DNA of 64,000 nucleotides from Citrobacter youngae ATCC 29220. Its GTDB lineage: Bacteria; Pseudomonadota; Gammaproteobacteria; Enterobacterales; Enterobacteriaceae. The position numbers were made by a program, and so were the translations under genes. Below, one piece after another: positions 45,185 to 58,468 of this stretch (position 1 is the stretch's first letter; each line of letters starts with the position of its first letter). Under the pieces are notes generated by a model. That model saw only the letters and a list, made by a program, of their open reading frames with translations. It was not told where the DNA came from and did no database searches. The stretch covers positions 1,892,882 to 1,956,881 of the forward strand of contig NZ_GG730299.1 of NCBI RefSeq assembly GCF_000155975.1, written 5' to 3'.

Positions 45185-45225
45185 GTATTACTCCTATGGG
45201 GGTAGTGGTTATTGTCCGGCGTCAA
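45185..45225 (-). promoter_or_regulatory. dmsABC promoter with FNR and NarL sites
   Basis: Read on the minus strand: TTGAC-GCCG-GACAA (45225 to 45212) is a degenerate FNR site, close to the E. coli dms site as I recall it. TACCCCC-AT-AGGAGTA (45204 to 45189) is an inverted pair of NarL heptamers in the 7-2-7 arrangement. TAATAC (45190 to 45185) fits a -10 box placing the FNR site near -41.5. The NarL pair overlaps the -10, which suits nitrate repression. Site calls are by pattern only. Confidence 0.7.
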
Positions 45226-45234
45226 ACGGGCATA

Positions 45235-45260
45235 AAAAAAGCGCCCGGAGGCGCTTTTTT
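45235..45260. terminator. Terminator after serS
   Basis: GCGCC (45241-45245) pairs with GGCGC (45250-45254), loop CGGA, extended by A6/T6 runs on the two sides, so it is usable on both strands. It lies 16 bp beyond the serS stop and upstream of the dms promoter, which it insulates. Confidence 0.92.
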
Positions 45261-45276
45261 AGCAGAGAAAGGTAGC

Positions 45277-46590
<1,314 letters not shown>

Positions 46591-46661
46591 TTAAAATGGG
46601 AAAAAGTGACCACAGCCTGCGGTCACAGGGATACAGAGACAACATTACCGCAACGATAACA

Positions 46662-48005
46662 CTAACGGTAGCGTTTTATAGGGCTATTTTGATCCTGTCC
46701 GGCGAGCCAGGCGAGCTTTTCGCCAATCTTGCCTTCAAGACCTCTGTTTGTGGGGCGATAATAGCGCGTTTGTGCCATTTCCTGCGGGAAGTACTCTTCT
46801 CCGGCGGCATAGGCGTTTGGCTCATCATGGGCGTAACGATATTCCTGGCCGTAGCCCATCTCTTTCATCAGCTTAGTCGGTGCATTGCGCAGGTGAACGG
46901 GAACGTCGTAATCCGGACGTTCACGGGCATCGGCCAGCGCGGCCTTAAAGGCGGTGTAAACCGCATTACTCTTCGGCGCACAGGCCAGATAGACAATCGC
47001 CTGAGCAATTGCCCGCTCGCCTTCCGCGGGTCCCACGCGAGTGAAACAATCCCATGCGGAAATCGCCACCTGCATAGCGCGAGGATCTGCATTGCCCACA
47101 TCTTCAGAAGCTATCGCCAGACAGCGACGGGCTACATACAGCGGATCGCCACCCGCGGTAATGATACGGGCATACCAATAAAGCGCCGCATCCGGGGCGC
47201 TACCGCGTACCGACTTGTGTAAGGCGGAGATGAGATCGTAAAAGCGATCGCCTTTGTTATCAAAGCGCGCGCTGCGTTCGCCTGCAATTTCGGTGAGCAA
47301 TTCTGTTTTCAATACGCGCTTGCCGGAATCATCAACTTCAGCCATATCGGCCATCATTTCCAGCGTATTCAGCGCCCGCCGCGCATCACCATTAACCAGT
47401 TCGGCAATCGCCCGACGCGTCTCTTTTGGCAGAACAATATCCTGATCGCCATAGCCACGCGCTTTATCAGACATTGCCTGGTCCAGCACCTGCTCAATAT
47501 CGTCGGTGGTTAACGATTTCAGTAAATAAACGCGCGCTCGCGACAGCAGCGCCGAATTGAGTTCAAACGAGGGGTTTTCGGTAGTGGCGCCGATAAACGT
47601 GATAGTACCGTCTTCAATATGCGGTAAAAACGCATCCTGCTGGCTTTTATTAAAACGATGGACTTCGTCCACAAACAGGATCGTGCGCCGACCGGCGTTA
47701 CGGTTCTGACGCGCACGCTCAATCGCCTCGCGAATTTCTTTTACGCCAGAGGTAACCGCCGAAATTCGTTCCACATCGGCGTTAGCATAACGCGCTATAA
47801 CTTCGGCAAGGGTTGTTTTCCCTGTTCCCGGCGGTCCCCATAAAATCATGGAGTGCAGGTGCCCGGCCTCAATGGCGCGCGGCAAGGGTTTGCCCGCAGC
47901 CAGCAGATGCTGCTGGCCGATATACTGCGCTAAATTTTCTGGCCGCATACGCGCGGCCAGTGGCTGAAAGGTATTATCAGAAAAGTCGAGCGACAGATTG
48001 CTCAC
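46662..48005 (-). CDS. rarA: Replication-associated recombination ATPase RarA (MgsA)
   Basis: 447 residues. AAA+ protein related to the clamp loader and to WRNIP1/Mgs1, acting at stalled replication forks. Walker [10 protein letters not shown] is at residues 57-65, Walker B is [10 protein letters not shown], sensor 1 is [13 protein letters not shown] and sensor 2 is [11 protein letters not shown]. The C-terminal tetramerisation region ([15 protein letters not shown]) follows. 10 bp downstream of lolA, same operon. Confidence 0.97.
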   Translation of the reverse strand: MSNLSLDFSDNTFQPLAARMRPENLAQYIGQQHLLAAGKPLPRAIEAGHLHSMILWGPPGTGKTTLAEVIARYANADVERISAVTSGVKEIREAIERARQNRNAGRRTILFVDEVHRFNKSQQDAFLPHIEDGTITFIGATTENPSFELNSALLSRARVYLLKSLTTDDIEQVLDQAMSDKARGYGDQDIVLPKETRRAIAELVNGDARRALNTLEMMADMAEVDDSGKRVLKTELLTEIAGERSARFDNKGDRFYDLISALHKSVRGSAPDAALYWYARIITAGGDPLYVARRCLAIASEDVGNADPRAMQVAISAWDCFTRVGPAEGERAIAQAIVYLACAPKSNAVYTAFKAALADARERPDYDVPVHLRNAPTKLMKEMGYGQEYRYAHDEPNAYAAGEEYFPQEMAQTRYYRPTNRGLEGKIGEKLAWLAGQDQNSPIKRYR

Positions 48006-48015
48006 TCACACGCCT

Positions 48016-48627
48016 CTACTTACGTTGATCGTCAACCGTTACACCTTGCGGCGGGGTAAAGGTGAATTTAGAGGGTTCAATCGCACCGTTCTGCTGAGAT
48101 TTCAGCTGATAGCTGCTGCGCTGATCGTCTTGTTCAACGGCGCTAAACTGATGGATCGTCCCGTCACGCCCAACATTAATCGTAAACTGTTTCAGGTTAC
48201 CGCTGCTGGTTTTCGGCGTCAGCACGAAATCATCGCCGTTCTGCTTAATGTTGTACTGCTGCCAGTCGCTGGCCTGATTACGCGCAATCAGCATGAACGG
48301 CGTGTTGCCCGTGGCGTCTTTCAGCCAGGTCGCGGTTGCCTGCTCAACAAATGGGTTAAAGAACCACAGTGTTTTACCATCGGACACCAGGATACTCTCG
48401 TCAGGCTGCGTCATATGCCAGTTAAACAGATTAGGACGTTTCACCCATAAGTCACCCTGACCTTCCTGCACCGCCGCGCCGCTACCGTCCGTGACCTTCT
48501 GCGTAAAGCTGGCATGGAAGCTACTCACTTTATCCAGGCGGCTTTTCAGGTCGCTGGCAGCATCAGCCCAGACGCTGCTCACCACAAAACTCGACAGTAA
48601 TGCACAGGTGATTGCGATTCTTTTCAT
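48016..48627 (-). CDS. lolA: Outer-membrane lipoprotein carrier LolA
   Basis: 203 residues with a signal peptide ([21 protein letters not shown]). Periplasmic chaperone that takes lipoproteins from LolCDE and hands them to LolB. An incomplete beta-barrel fold is typical; [19 protein letters not shown] and [14 protein letters not shown] are conserved. Followed after 10 bp by rarA. Confidence 0.98.
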   Translation of the reverse strand: MKRIAITCALLSSFVVSSVWADAASDLKSRLDKVSSFHASFTQKVTDGSGAAVQEGQGDLWVKRPNLFNWHMTQPDESILVSDGKTLWFFNPFVEQATATWLKDATGNTPFMLIARNQASDWQQYNIKQNGDDFVLTPKTSSGNLKQFTINVGRDGTIHQFSAVEQDDQRSSYQLKSQQNGAIEPSKFTFTPPQGVTVDDQRK

Positions 48628-48738
48628 CGTTATTCCTCAAAATACGTCACTCCCAACGGGGAGATCCCTCTGCTATCCATTTCAGGCCAAAAATCAGCAT
48701 GAGGAAAGTAGAAAATACTGAATTACTTAACTTTGCAA

Positions 48739-51700
48739 TCATTCGAAGGGCGGCGGAGCCAGCACTTCACGATTACCATTATGTCCTTGCTCGCTGACAA
48801 TTCCCTGCGCTTCCATCTGCTCGATGATACGCGCCGCTCGGTTGTAGCCGATCCGGAACTGACGCTGAACGCCGGAGATTGAGGCTTTGCGTTTCTGAGT
48901 CACAAAATTCACCGCCTGATCGAACAGCGGATCCAGCTCTTCGCCGCCATCAAAGCCGCCGCCACCGCCTTCGCTTTCGCTGTCAGAGGTAATGCCGTCA
49001 ACGTATTGCGGACGCCCGCGCGCTTTCCAGTCCTGAACGACCGCGTGTACCTCTTCATCGCGTACAAAAGCGCCGTGTACACGCACAGGGATCGTCGAGT
49101 TCGGCGCCGAATAGAGCATGTCGCCCATACCCAACAGCGATTCCGCTCCGCCCTGGTCGAGGATAGTACGCGAGTCAATTTTACTGGACACGGTAAAGGC
49201 GATACGCGTCGGGATATTAGCTTTAATCAGACCGGTAATGACGTCAACCGATGGTCGCTGGGTTGCCAGCACCAGGTGGATCCCCGCCGCACGCGCTTTT
49301 TGCGCCAGACGAGCGATCAGTTCTTCCACCTTTTTACCTACGGTCATCATCAGGTCGGCAAATTCATCCACCAGCACAACGATATACGGCAGTTTTTCCA
49401 GAACCGGATGCTGAACATCCATGCTGTCGCCCGGCTTCCAGTACGGGTCCGGAATCGGACGCCCCATGCGGCCAGCTTCAGCAATTTTCTCGTTATAACC
49501 AGCAAGGTTACGCACGCCAAGCGCCGACATCAGCTTGTAGCGACGTTCCATTTCATTGACGCTCCAGCGCAGCGCGTTGGCGGCATCTTTCATGTCGGTT
49601 ACAACTTCAGTCAGCAGATGCGGGATGCCTTCATAAACCGACAGCTCCAGCATTTTCGGGTCAATCATGATAAAGCGAACGTCTTCTGGCTGTGCCTTGT
49701 ACAGCATGCTGAGGATCATGGCGTTCACCCCAACAGACTTACCGGAACCAGTCGTCCCCGCCACCAGCAAGTGCGGCATTTTCGCCAGATCGGCAACAAC
49801 GGGTTCGCCCGCAATATCTTTCCCCAGTACCACAGTCAACGGAGACGAGTTATCGCGGAATTTCGCGTTATCTAACACTTCGCGCAGATAGACGGTTTGA
49901 CGTTTTTTGTTCGGTAACTCCAGTCCGACATACGGTTTGCCTGGAATAACCTCGACCACACGTACCGCCGCGGTCGACAACGAACGCGCCAGATCTCGCG
50001 ACAGGTTGGAAATACGCGCCGCTTTAACCCCTGGCGCCAGGTTTAGCTCAAAGCGGGTAATGACCGGGCCTGGAGAGTAGTTCACCACATCGGCTTTAAT
50101 ACGGAAGTCCGCCAGACGAGCCTCCACCAGACGCGCCATTTGTTCCAGTGCGAAAGTATCTATCGGCTCAACTTCGCTCGGCGGCGGCGTGAGCAGATCC
50201 AGCGATGGCAGCGGCGTGCTTGGACGCTGAACCGGACGACTGTCGCCATTACGCATCAGGAGTGGATGGATCAGGCTATCCTGCGGCGGCGGTGTAACAG
50301 GCTGCGCCGGTTGCTGATAGTGCTGTTGCGGTGCGACAGGCTGCGCCGGTTGCTGATAATGCTGCTGCGGCGCGACAGGCTGCGCCGGTTGCTGATAGTG
50401 CTGCTGCGGCGCGACAGGCTGTGCCGGTTGCTGGTAATGCTGCTGCGGTGCGACAGGCTCCTGGTACTGAGGCGCAGGCTCCGGCATCACGCCCGGAGTA
50501 AACAGCGGCTCATGTGGCCCGTCATCCACCAGCGTTTTCATTGGCGAAAATTCAAAGTCATCGAGCGAGAACGGATTCGCCCCGGCAGGCTGCTCACCGG
50601 AATAGCGCTGCTGCTGGGAAGAGGCAAACTGGCGAGCCAGTTCCGCTTCTGCGTCTAAGTCTTCGTCATCAGTCTGACTGGTATCGTTCTGATACGCTTC
50701 GCCATAGCGATGCTGCTGAGACTGCGCAAACTGGCGCGCCAGTTCATCCTGCTGCATTGCATCAATTTCATCGTCACTGTACGCATCGGTATCAAGCTGC
50801 TCTTCGCGTGCTTTCTCTTCAGCCATACGCTGTGACGGCAGTTTTATGCCATACGACGCCAATTCCCGACGGGTAGGCACGCGCACACGATTCGGGCGCG
50901 GCAGCTGCGGGCCAATCCCCTCCTTCACCTGTGGACGCGGCGCACCGCTACCCGCCAGGCTAAAGACAGGCGCGGCGGCAGCGGCACCCGCCCCTAAAGC
51001 AGCGCTTTTCACCCCGGCAGCCAGCGGCGCAGCGGCAGCAACAGACTCTACGGGAGGAATGGATGCGGCCGTCGGCATCGATGGCATAGACGGCTTAACC
51101 CGCTCAGGCTCCTCGGCCGGTTCAGGAATAGGTTGATACCAGGCGGCCAACTGCTCACGCTCGCGCGCTCGTTTCTCTTCGACTTCTTCAAAGTAGTAGA
51201 GCGGCGGACGAGCAGGTTTCGTCTCCTCAACAACTGGTTCAGGCTCCACCACGGAAGGTTGTTCAACCACAGATTGTTGGAACGCAGAAGGCTGTTGGAA
51301 GCCAGGTTCCTGCTGATAGACAGGTTGCGGCTCAGGCTCCGGCTGATAAACAGGTTCCGGCTGCCAGTTTTGCTGCGCGGTGAATTCCTGCGGCTGCGGC
51401 GCGACGGGTTGCGCATAAATCGGCTCAGGCGTCTGCGGCGCATAATATTCCGGCTGTGGATTCTCCTGCGCAACCGGCTGTTGCCATGGCTCATACGGCT
51501 GCTGTACAGGAGGTTGCACGTACTGGGCTGGCTGCGGATACCCCTCAGGCGCTGGCGCAATCACCGCATCACCGGTTTGCGGGCCTGGCGCAGATTGCCA
51601 GGCAACGGCTGGCGTCGATTGTTCCATGACGGTGCTGGTAACCGGCGACGTTTGTAACAGCGGATCAACCGGCGCGCTCCAGGCCTGAGATGCCGTTGTG

Positions 51701-52677
51701 GCTGCCGCCGCGGCGGCTACCGGCTCAGTTACCGAATGACCGTTAAGCAGTGGATCGAGTTCGTCGTATTCAGGTAGCGTAGCCCGATTACCGGAAAACA
51801 GCACATCGTTAGGGTCGGCGACCACGCCACGGGCGCTGTATTCAATTTCGTCTTCGTCATCCATGCGTTTGCCGGAGAACAGCGCGGCATCGGTATGACG
51901 GCCCAGCGGATTAGTAAACTTCTCAGCCAGACGTTTACGGCGCGCTAAGGCACCGCGCAGAATTCGAGCCCGACGCGATTCATGAGGTTTGCCATCAGCG
52001 GCGTCGACAGACTCTTCTTCATCTTCATATTCTTCGTCATCGACCCAGGTATCGTCGCGACGGGTACGGTTACTGGCAAACGTCAGGATATTGAGTAACC
52101 AACCGCCCAGTTTTTCCGCAATGCTCACCCATGACCAGCCGGTAAACAGCGTTAATCCCGCAGCCCAGATGCACAATAGCGTCAGCGTACCGCCGCTGCT
52201 GTGCAGCATAGGTTGTAGCGTAGTGCTGAGCAGGCTGCCGATCACCCCGCCAGAGGCAAAATACCAGATGTCATCAGCGTTAATTGCGGCAAGCCCGCAA
52301 GAGGTGAGGATCAGGGCCAGAACGCCGATAATGCGCAGTGAGACGGCAAAATAATCGACGTATTCGTCGCTGGCCTGGTGTCGCCAGGCAAACCAGCAGC
52401 CGCCGACAATAATGACCGGAATGGTGTAGGCCATCACGCCAAAAATAAAGAACAGCGTGTCCGCCAGCCATGCTCCGGGTATTCCTCCCAGGTTATGGAT
52501 GGGTTCATGCCACGCGGTTTGCGACCAACTGGGATCCGAAGGGTTAAAGCTGAGCAAGGCAGCCATCAACCAGACGGCAAAAAGGGCAATAAGGATCAGT
52601 AGCGCTTCCAGAAGTCGGCGCCCGCTGCTTAACTTCGTCAATGTGACGTCTTTGTCTTCAGTGTATTCCTGGCTCAA
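48739..52677 (-). CDS. ftsK: DNA translocase FtsK
   Basis: Divisome protein and directional DNA pump that activates XerCD at dif. The start chosen is TTG at 52675-52677 ([10 protein letters not shown] follows), with GGAG eight bases upstream, matching the E. coli N-terminus; a GTG 19 codons upstream (52734) is also in frame. 1312 residues: four membrane helices in the first 200, a long Pro/Gln-rich linker, then alpha/beta motor domains with Walker [11 protein letters not shown] and Walker [17 protein letters not shown]-terminal gamma winged helix ([20 protein letters not shown]) reads KOPS sites. Confidence 0.96.
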   Translation of the reverse strand: MSQEYTEDKDVTLTKLSSGRRLLEALLILIALFAVWLMAALLSFNPSDPSWSQTAWHEPIHNLGGIPGAWLADTLFFIFGVMAYTIPVIIVGGCWFAWRHQASDEYVDYFAVSLRIIGVLALILTSCGLAAINADDIWYFASGGVIGSLLSTTLQPMLHSSGGTLTLLCIWAAGLTLFTGWSWVSIAEKLGGWLLNILTFASNRTRRDDTWVDDEEYEDEEESVDAADGKPHESRRARILRGALARRKRLAEKFTNPLGRHTDAALFSGKRMDDEDEIEYSARGVVADPNDVLFSGNRATLPEYDELDPLLNGHSVTEPVAAAAAATTASQAWSAPVDPLLQTSPVTSTVMEQSTPAVAWQSAPGPQTGDAVIAPAPEGYPQPAQYVQPPVQQPYEPWQQPVAQENPQPEYYAPQTPEPIYAQPVAPQPQEFTAQQNWQPEPVYQPEPEPQPVYQQEPGFQQPSAFQQSVVEQPSVVEPEPVVEETKPARPPLYYFEEVEEKRAREREQLAAWYQPIPEPAEEPERVKPSMPSMPTAASIPPVESVAAAAPLAAGVKSAALGAGAAAAAPVFSLAGSGAPRPQVKEGIGPQLPRPNRVRVPTRRELASYGIKLPSQRMAEEKAREEQLDTDAYSDDEIDAMQQDELARQFAQSQQHRYGEAYQNDTSQTDDEDLDAEAELARQFASSQQQRYSGEQPAGANPFSLDDFEFSPMKTLVDDGPHEPLFTPGVMPEPAPQYQEPVAPQQHYQQPAQPVAPQQHYQQPAQPVAPQQHYQQPAQPVAPQQHYQQPAQPVTPPPQDSLIHPLLMRNGDSRPVQRPSTPLPSLDLLTPPPSEVEPIDTFALEQMARLVEARLADFRIKADVVNYSPGPVITRFELNLAPGVKAARISNLSRDLARSLSTAAVRVVEVIPGKPYVGLELPNKKRQTVYLREVLDNAKFRDNSSPLTVVLGKDIAGEPVVADLAKMPHLLVAGTTGSGKSVGVNAMILSMLYKAQPEDVRFIMIDPKMLELSVYEGIPHLLTEVVTDMKDAANALRWSVNEMERRYKLMSALGVRNLAGYNEKIAEAGRMGRPIPDPYWKPGDSMDVQHPVLEKLPYIVVLVDEFADLMMTVGKKVEELIARLAQKARAAGIHLVLATQRPSVDVITGLIKANIPTRIAFTVSSKIDSRTILDQGGAESLLGMGDMLYSAPNSTIPVRVHGAFVRDEEVHAVVQDWKARGRPQYVDGITSDSESEGGGGGFDGGEELDPLFDQAVNFVTQKRKASISGVQRQFRIGYNRAARIIEQMEAQGIVSEQGHNGNREVLAPPPFE
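50298..50453 (-). repeat. Four 39-bp tandem repeats in the FtsK linker
   Basis: Units at 50298-50336, 50337-50375, 50376-50414 and 50415-50453 each encode a 13-residue block [13 protein letters not shown]. Units differ by a few synonymous changes. Repeat number in this linker is known to differ between enterobacteria, so length variation by slippage is likely. Confidence 0.95.
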
Positions 52678-52726
52678 AAACGGCTCTCCAGGTTTCAGGC
52701 TTTTCCTGCCCGATGCTAAAACGGAC

Positions 52727-52754
52727 AACAGCACCGGGTTGCCCCGGCACTGTT
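52727..52754 (-). other. Hairpin in the lrp-ftsK spacer
   Basis: AACAG (52727-52731) and CCGGG (52734-52738) pair with CCCGG (52743-52747) and CTGTT (52750-52754), with a CA/CA internal loop and a TTGC terminal loop. It could end lrp transcripts, but no U-tract follows at once. It abuts the LexA box. Confidence 0.6.
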
Positions 52755-52755
52755 G

Positions 52756-52771
52756 CTGTATGGATTAACAG
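52756..52771. promoter_or_regulatory. LexA (SOS) box upstream of ftsK
   Basis: CTG-TATGGATTAA-CAG fits the CTG-N10-CAG LexA consensus. It lies about 80 bp upstream of the ftsK start and 40 bp beyond the lrp stop. In E. coli the same spacer holds the damage-inducible dinH promoter of ftsK, and the sequence agrees with that site as I remember it. Confidence 0.85.
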
Positions 52772-52811
52772 GAGTGTAATCAAACTGCGTCGATTTTGCA
52801 CCTGTTCCGTG

Positions 52812-53306
52812 TTAGCGCGTCTTAATTACCAGACGATTGCTCTGTTTGACTTCTTCCATTACTACATAGGTACGTGTGTCATTCACGCCAGGCAGGCGTA
52901 GCAGGGTTTCCCCCAACAGCTTACGGTATGCCGACATATCCGGTACGCGTGTTTTCAGCAAATAGTCGAAATCACCGGAAACCAAATGACACTCTTGAAT
53001 TTCTTCAAGTTTTTGTACTGCAGAGTTAAATTGTTCAAACACATCCGGGGCGCCACGATTCAGAGTTATCTCAACAAAAACCAGAAGTGATGCATCCAGA
53101 TAATGTGGGTTTAACAGCGCTGTATAGCCCTGAATGAAACCCTGTCTTTCCAACCGACGCACACGCTCAAGGCAGGGCGTTGGTGAAAGTCCCACACGTT
53201 TAGAAAGCTCGACGTTAGAAATACGCCCATCCTTTTGCAGCTCATTAAGAATGTTACGATCGATACGGTCGAGATCTTTGCCAGGGCGCTTCTTACTATC
53301 TACCAT
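52812..53306 (-). CDS. lrp: Leucine-responsive regulatory protein
   Basis: 164 residues, identical in length to E. coli. Global feast/famine regulator binding DNA as octamers or hexadecamers. The N-terminal helix-turn-helix is around residues 28-55 (GRISNVELSKRVGLSPTPCLERVRRL read in two parts), followed by the RAM ligand-binding domain. The 5' leader to the likely promoter is long. Confidence 0.99.
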   Translation of the reverse strand: MVDSKKRPGKDLDRIDRNILNELQKDGRISNVELSKRVGLSPTPCLERVRRLERQGFIQGYTALLNPHYLDASLLVFVEITLNRGAPDVFEQFNSAVQKLEEIQECHLVSGDFDYLLKTRVPDMSAYRKLLGETLLRLPGVNDTRTYVVMEEVKQSNRLVIKTR

Positions 53307-54821
<1,515 letters not shown>

Positions 54822-54848
54822 GTTTTACAAATCAGTAACAAAAGTAAA

Positions 54849-54876
54849 AAAGGCGACTATAAGTCGCCTTTATTTT
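54849..54876 (+). terminator. Terminator after trxB
   Basis: AAAGGCGACT (54849-54858) pairs with AGTCGCCTTT (54862-54871), loop ATA, followed by ATTTTT. It is 27 bp beyond the trxB stop and 60 bp before cydD. Confidence 0.9.
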
Positions 54877-54935
54877 TGCCTCGTTGTAACATTGTCCAGC
54901 CCAAAAATTCCAATAACTCACCTGCTAAGCGTGCA

Positions 54936-56702
54936 ATGAATAAAACCCGTCAAAAAGAGCTGACCCGCTGGTTAAAACAGCAAAGTGTAATTTCCCAACG
55001 ATGGCTGAACATTTCACGCCTGCTGGGGTTCGTAAGCGGCCTGTTGATTGTCGCTCAGGCCTGGCTCATGGCCCGCATCCTGGACCATATGATCATGGGC
55101 AATATCCCCCGTGAGGCGCTTCTGCTTCCTTTCGTCGTGCTGGTATTGATTTTCATCCTGCGCGCATGGGTCGTCTGGTTACGCGAACGCGTCGGATTTC
55201 ACGCGGGGCAAAATATTCGTTTTGAGATCCGCCGCCAGGTGCTCGATCGCCTGCAGCAGGCGGGTCCGGCCTGGATACAGGGTAAACCAGCCGGAAGCTG
55301 GGCGACGCTGATCCTCGAGCAGATTGACGATATGCATGATTACTATGCGCGTTATCTGCCGCAAATGGCGCTGGCCGTGTGCGTTCCCCTATTGATTGTA
55401 GCGGCGGTATTCCCGTCAAACTGGGTAGCCGCCCTTATTCTGCTCGGCACCGCCCCTCTGATCCCGCTGTTTATGGCGATGGTCGGTATGGGCGCAGCCG
55501 ACGCTAACCGGCGTAACTTTCTGGCGCTTGCCCGCCTTAGCGGTCATTTTCTCGATCGCCTCCGGGGCATGGAAACGTTGAGAATATTTGGTCGCGGTGA
55601 AGCCGAAACGGAAAGCATTCGCGCAGCATCACAGGATTTCCGCCAGCGCACCATGGAAGTGCTGCGCCTGGCGTTCCTGTCATCCGGCGTCCTTGAGTTC
55701 TTTACGTCGCTGTCTATTGCGCTGGTCGCGGTTTACTTTGGTTTTTCCTACCTCGGAGAGCTCAACTTTGGCCACTACGGCACGGGCGTTACGCTGGCGT
55801 CCGGTTTCCTGGCGCTTATTCTGGCACCGGAGTTTTTCCAGCCCCTGCGCGATCTCGGAACGTTTTATCACGCCAAAGCGCAAGCCGTTGGGGCGGCAGA
55901 CAGTCTGAAAACCTTTATGGAAACCCCGCTGGCTCATCCTGAGCGTGGCGACATTGAACTGGCGACGAAAGATGCCGTTTCAATTGAGGCGCAAGATCTG
56001 ATTATCACCTCGCCAGAAGGCAAAGTGCTGGCGGGGCCGCTCAACTTTACCCTCGCAGCCGGTCAACGCGCGGTGCTTGTTGGGCGCAGTAGTTCCGGCA
56101 AAAGTTCGCTGCTCAATGTCCTGTCCGGCTTTCTCTCTTACCAGGGATCGCTGCGGATTAACGGTTTTGAACTGCGCGATCTGGCGCCTGATTCCTGGCG
56201 CAAACAGCTGTCATGGGTTGGGCAAAACCCGCAGCTTCCTGCCGCCACGTTACGTGAAAACGTGCTGCTGGCTCGCCCCGATGCCAGCGAAGAACAGCTG
56301 CAAGCGGCCCTCGACAGCGCCTGGGTCAGCGAGTTTTTACCGCTGCTGCCGCAGGGCGTAGATACGCCAGTTGGCGATCAGGCAGCCCGACTTTCCGTTG
56401 GTCAAGCGCAGCGCGTTGCCGTGGCGCGTGCCTTACTCAATCCGTGTCAGTTGCTTCTGTTGGACGAACCCGCCGCCAGCCTTGATGCCCACAGTGAACA
56501 ACGCGTGATGCAGGCGTTGAGCGCGGCATCGCGCCGCCAGACCACGCTAATGGTAACGCATCAGCTTGAAGATCTTGCCGACTGGGACGCTATCTGGGTT
56601 ATGCAGGATGGCCAGATCGTTGAACAAGGTAGCTGGGCTGAACTTAGCGCAGCCAACAGCGCTTTTGCGACATTACTGGCTCATCGTCAGGAGGACATCT
56701 AA
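54936..56702 (+). CDS. cydD: Heterodimeric ABC exporter subunit CydD
   Basis: 588 residues from ATG 54936-54938 (MNKTRQKELT); no strong Shine-Dalgarno, but the longer frame to 54876 runs through the trxB terminator tail. With CydC it exports cysteine and glutathione (and binds haem) and is needed for cytochrome bd assembly. Six membrane helices, then Walker A GRSSSGKSS, a degenerate signature LSVGQAQR and Walker B LLLLDEPAASLD. Stop and the cydC start abut (TAA ATG). Confidence 0.97.
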   Translation: MNKTRQKELTRWLKQQSVISQRWLNISRLLGFVSGLLIVAQAWLMARILDHMIMGNIPREALLLPFVVLVLIFILRAWVVWLRERVGFHAGQNIRFEIRRQVLDRLQQAGPAWIQGKPAGSWATLILEQIDDMHDYYARYLPQMALAVCVPLLIVAAVFPSNWVAALILLGTAPLIPLFMAMVGMGAADANRRNFLALARLSGHFLDRLRGMETLRIFGRGEAETESIRAASQDFRQRTMEVLRLAFLSSGVLEFFTSLSIALVAVYFGFSYLGELNFGHYGTGVTLASGFLALILAPEFFQPLRDLGTFYHAKAQAVGAADSLKTFMETPLAHPERGDIELATKDAVSIEAQDLIITSPEGKVLAGPLNFTLAAGQRAVLVGRSSSGKSSLLNVLSGFLSYQGSLRINGFELRDLAPDSWRKQLSWVGQNPQLPAATLRENVLLARPDASEEQLQAALDSAWVSEFLPLLPQGVDTPVGDQAARLSVGQAQRVAVARALLNPCQLLLLDEPAASLDAHSEQRVMQALSAASRRQTTLMVTHQLEDLADWDAIWVMQDGQIVEQGSWAELSAANSAFATLLAHRQEDI

Positions 56703-58424
56703 ATGCGCGCTTTGCTACCCTATCTGACGCTGTATAAACGTCACAAATGGATGTTAACGCTGGGCATCGTTCTGGCGATCGTCACGCTGCTGGCAAGTAT
56801 TGGCTTGCTGACGCTTTCTGGTTGGTTCCTGTCCGCTTCGGCGGTGGTGGGCGTTACCGGGATTTACAGTTTTAACTACATGCTCCCCGCCGCAGGCGTA
56901 CGTGGCGCAGCAATTACCCGAACCGCAGGCCGCTATTTCGAGCGTCTGGTCAGCCACGACGCCACTTTCCGTGTGCTGCAACACCTGCGTATTTATACCT
57001 TCAGCAAACTGCTCCCGCTCTCTCCTGCTGGCCTGTCCCGTTATGGACAGGGGGAATTACTTAACCGCGTGGTGGCTGATGTCGACACGCTCGATCATCT
57101 TTATTTACGCGTTCTGTCTCCGCTGGTGGGGGCATTTGTCGTCATTATGGTGGTTACGCTGGGGCTAAGCGTGCTTGATTTCACGCTGGCTGTCACCCTC
57201 GGCGGTATTATGCTGCTGACTTTATTTATTCTGCCGCCACTCTTTTATCAGGCGGGTAAACGTACCGGGCAAAGTCTGACGCATCTGCGTGGACAATACC
57301 GTCAGCAGTTAACCTCCTGGCTGCAGGGCCAGGCTGAATTAACCATTTTCGGCGCCAGTGAACGCTACCGCGCTCAAATGGAAGCCACCGAGCTGCAGTG
57401 GCATGAAGCCCAGCGACGTCAGTCTGAATTAACGGCGCTCTCACAGGCAATCATGCTGCTAGTCGGCGCGCTGGCGGTGATAATGATGTTATGGATGGCC
57501 TCAGGCGGCGTGGGCGGTAACACCCAGCCTGGCGCGCTGATCGCGTTATTTGTCTTCTGTGCGCTGGCGGCGTTTGAAGCGTTAGCGCCAGTCACCGGCG
57601 CGTTTCAGCATCTCGGCCAGGTTATTGCCTCTGCGCTACGCATCACCGAACTGACCGAACAGCAGCCAGAAGTCACCTTCCCGGATACCGCATCCCCGGT
57701 TTCTGAGCAGCTCGCCCTCACCCTGCGTGAGGTTTCATTCAGCTATCCGGGTCAGGCGCAAAAAGCCCTCGATACTCTTTCACTACAGGCTAAACCCGGT
57801 GAACACATTGCGATTCTCGGTCGCACCGGCTGCGGAAAGTCAACGTTACTGCAATTGCTGACCCGCGCATGGGATCCGCAGAGCGGCGACATCCTGATTA
57901 ACGATCGACCGATTTCAGCCCTGAATGAAGACACGCTGCGCCAAATCATCAGCGTCGTGCCACAGCGCGTGCACCTGTTCAGCGCTACGCTTCGCGATAA
58001 CCTGCTGCTGGCTGCACCGCACGCCAGCGATGAAGCATTATCCGCGATCCTGTGCCGCGTCGGTCTGGAAAAACTGCTTGAAGACGATGGACTCAACGCC
58101 TGGCTGGGCGAAGGCGGTCGTCAGCTTTCCGGCGGCGAGCTCCGTCGTCTGGCTATCGCCCGCGCCTTATTGCACGATGCTCCGCTGATGCTGCTGGATG
58201 AACCTACCGAAGGGCTTGATGCCACAACGGAAAGTCAAATGCTTGAATTAATTAGCGATGTCATGCGCAATAAAACCGTACTGATGGTGACACATCGTCT
58301 GCGCGGGTTGTCGCGTTTTGATCAAATAATAGTGATGGACAACGGACAAATTATTGAGCAAGGTAACCACGCAGATCTGTTAGCCAGGCAGGGGCGTTAT
58401 TACCAGTTTAAGCAACGTCTGTAA
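56703..58424 (+). CDS. cydC: Heterodimeric ABC exporter subunit CydC
   Basis: 573 residues. Six membrane helices in the first 310 residues, then an ATP-binding domain with Walker A GRTGCGKST, signature LSGGELRR and Walker B LMLLDEPTEGLD. The start follows the cydD stop without a gap, so the partners are translationally coupled. Site differences between CydC and CydD indicate one regular and one degenerate ATP site. Confidence 0.98.
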   Translation: MRALLPYLTLYKRHKWMLTLGIVLAIVTLLASIGLLTLSGWFLSASAVVGVTGIYSFNYMLPAAGVRGAAITRTAGRYFERLVSHDATFRVLQHLRIYTFSKLLPLSPAGLSRYGQGELLNRVVADVDTLDHLYLRVLSPLVGAFVVIMVVTLGLSVLDFTLAVTLGGIMLLTLFILPPLFYQAGKRTGQSLTHLRGQYRQQLTSWLQGQAELTIFGASERYRAQMEATELQWHEAQRRQSELTALSQAIMLLVGALAVIMMLWMASGGVGGNTQPGALIALFVFCALAAFEALAPVTGAFQHLGQVIASALRITELTEQQPEVTFPDTASPVSEQLALTLREVSFSYPGQAQKALDTLSLQAKPGEHIAILGRTGCGKSTLLQLLTRAWDPQSGDILINDRPISALNEDTLRQIISVVPQRVHLFSATLRDNLLLAAPHASDEALSAILCRVGLEKLLEDDGLNAWLGEGGRQLSGGELRRLAIARALLHDAPLMLLDEPTEGLDATTESQMLELISDVMRNKTVLMVTHRLRGLSRFDQIIVMDNGQIIEQGNHADLLARQGRYYQFKQRL

Positions 58425-58468
58425 GCTATTATTGAACGATCATACTCGCGTAGTGGAGTTTCGCTGTC

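Noticed and set aside
50298-50453. Possible CRISPR-like array
   Set aside because: The 39-bp units are directly adjacent without spacers and encode the FtsK linker in frame.
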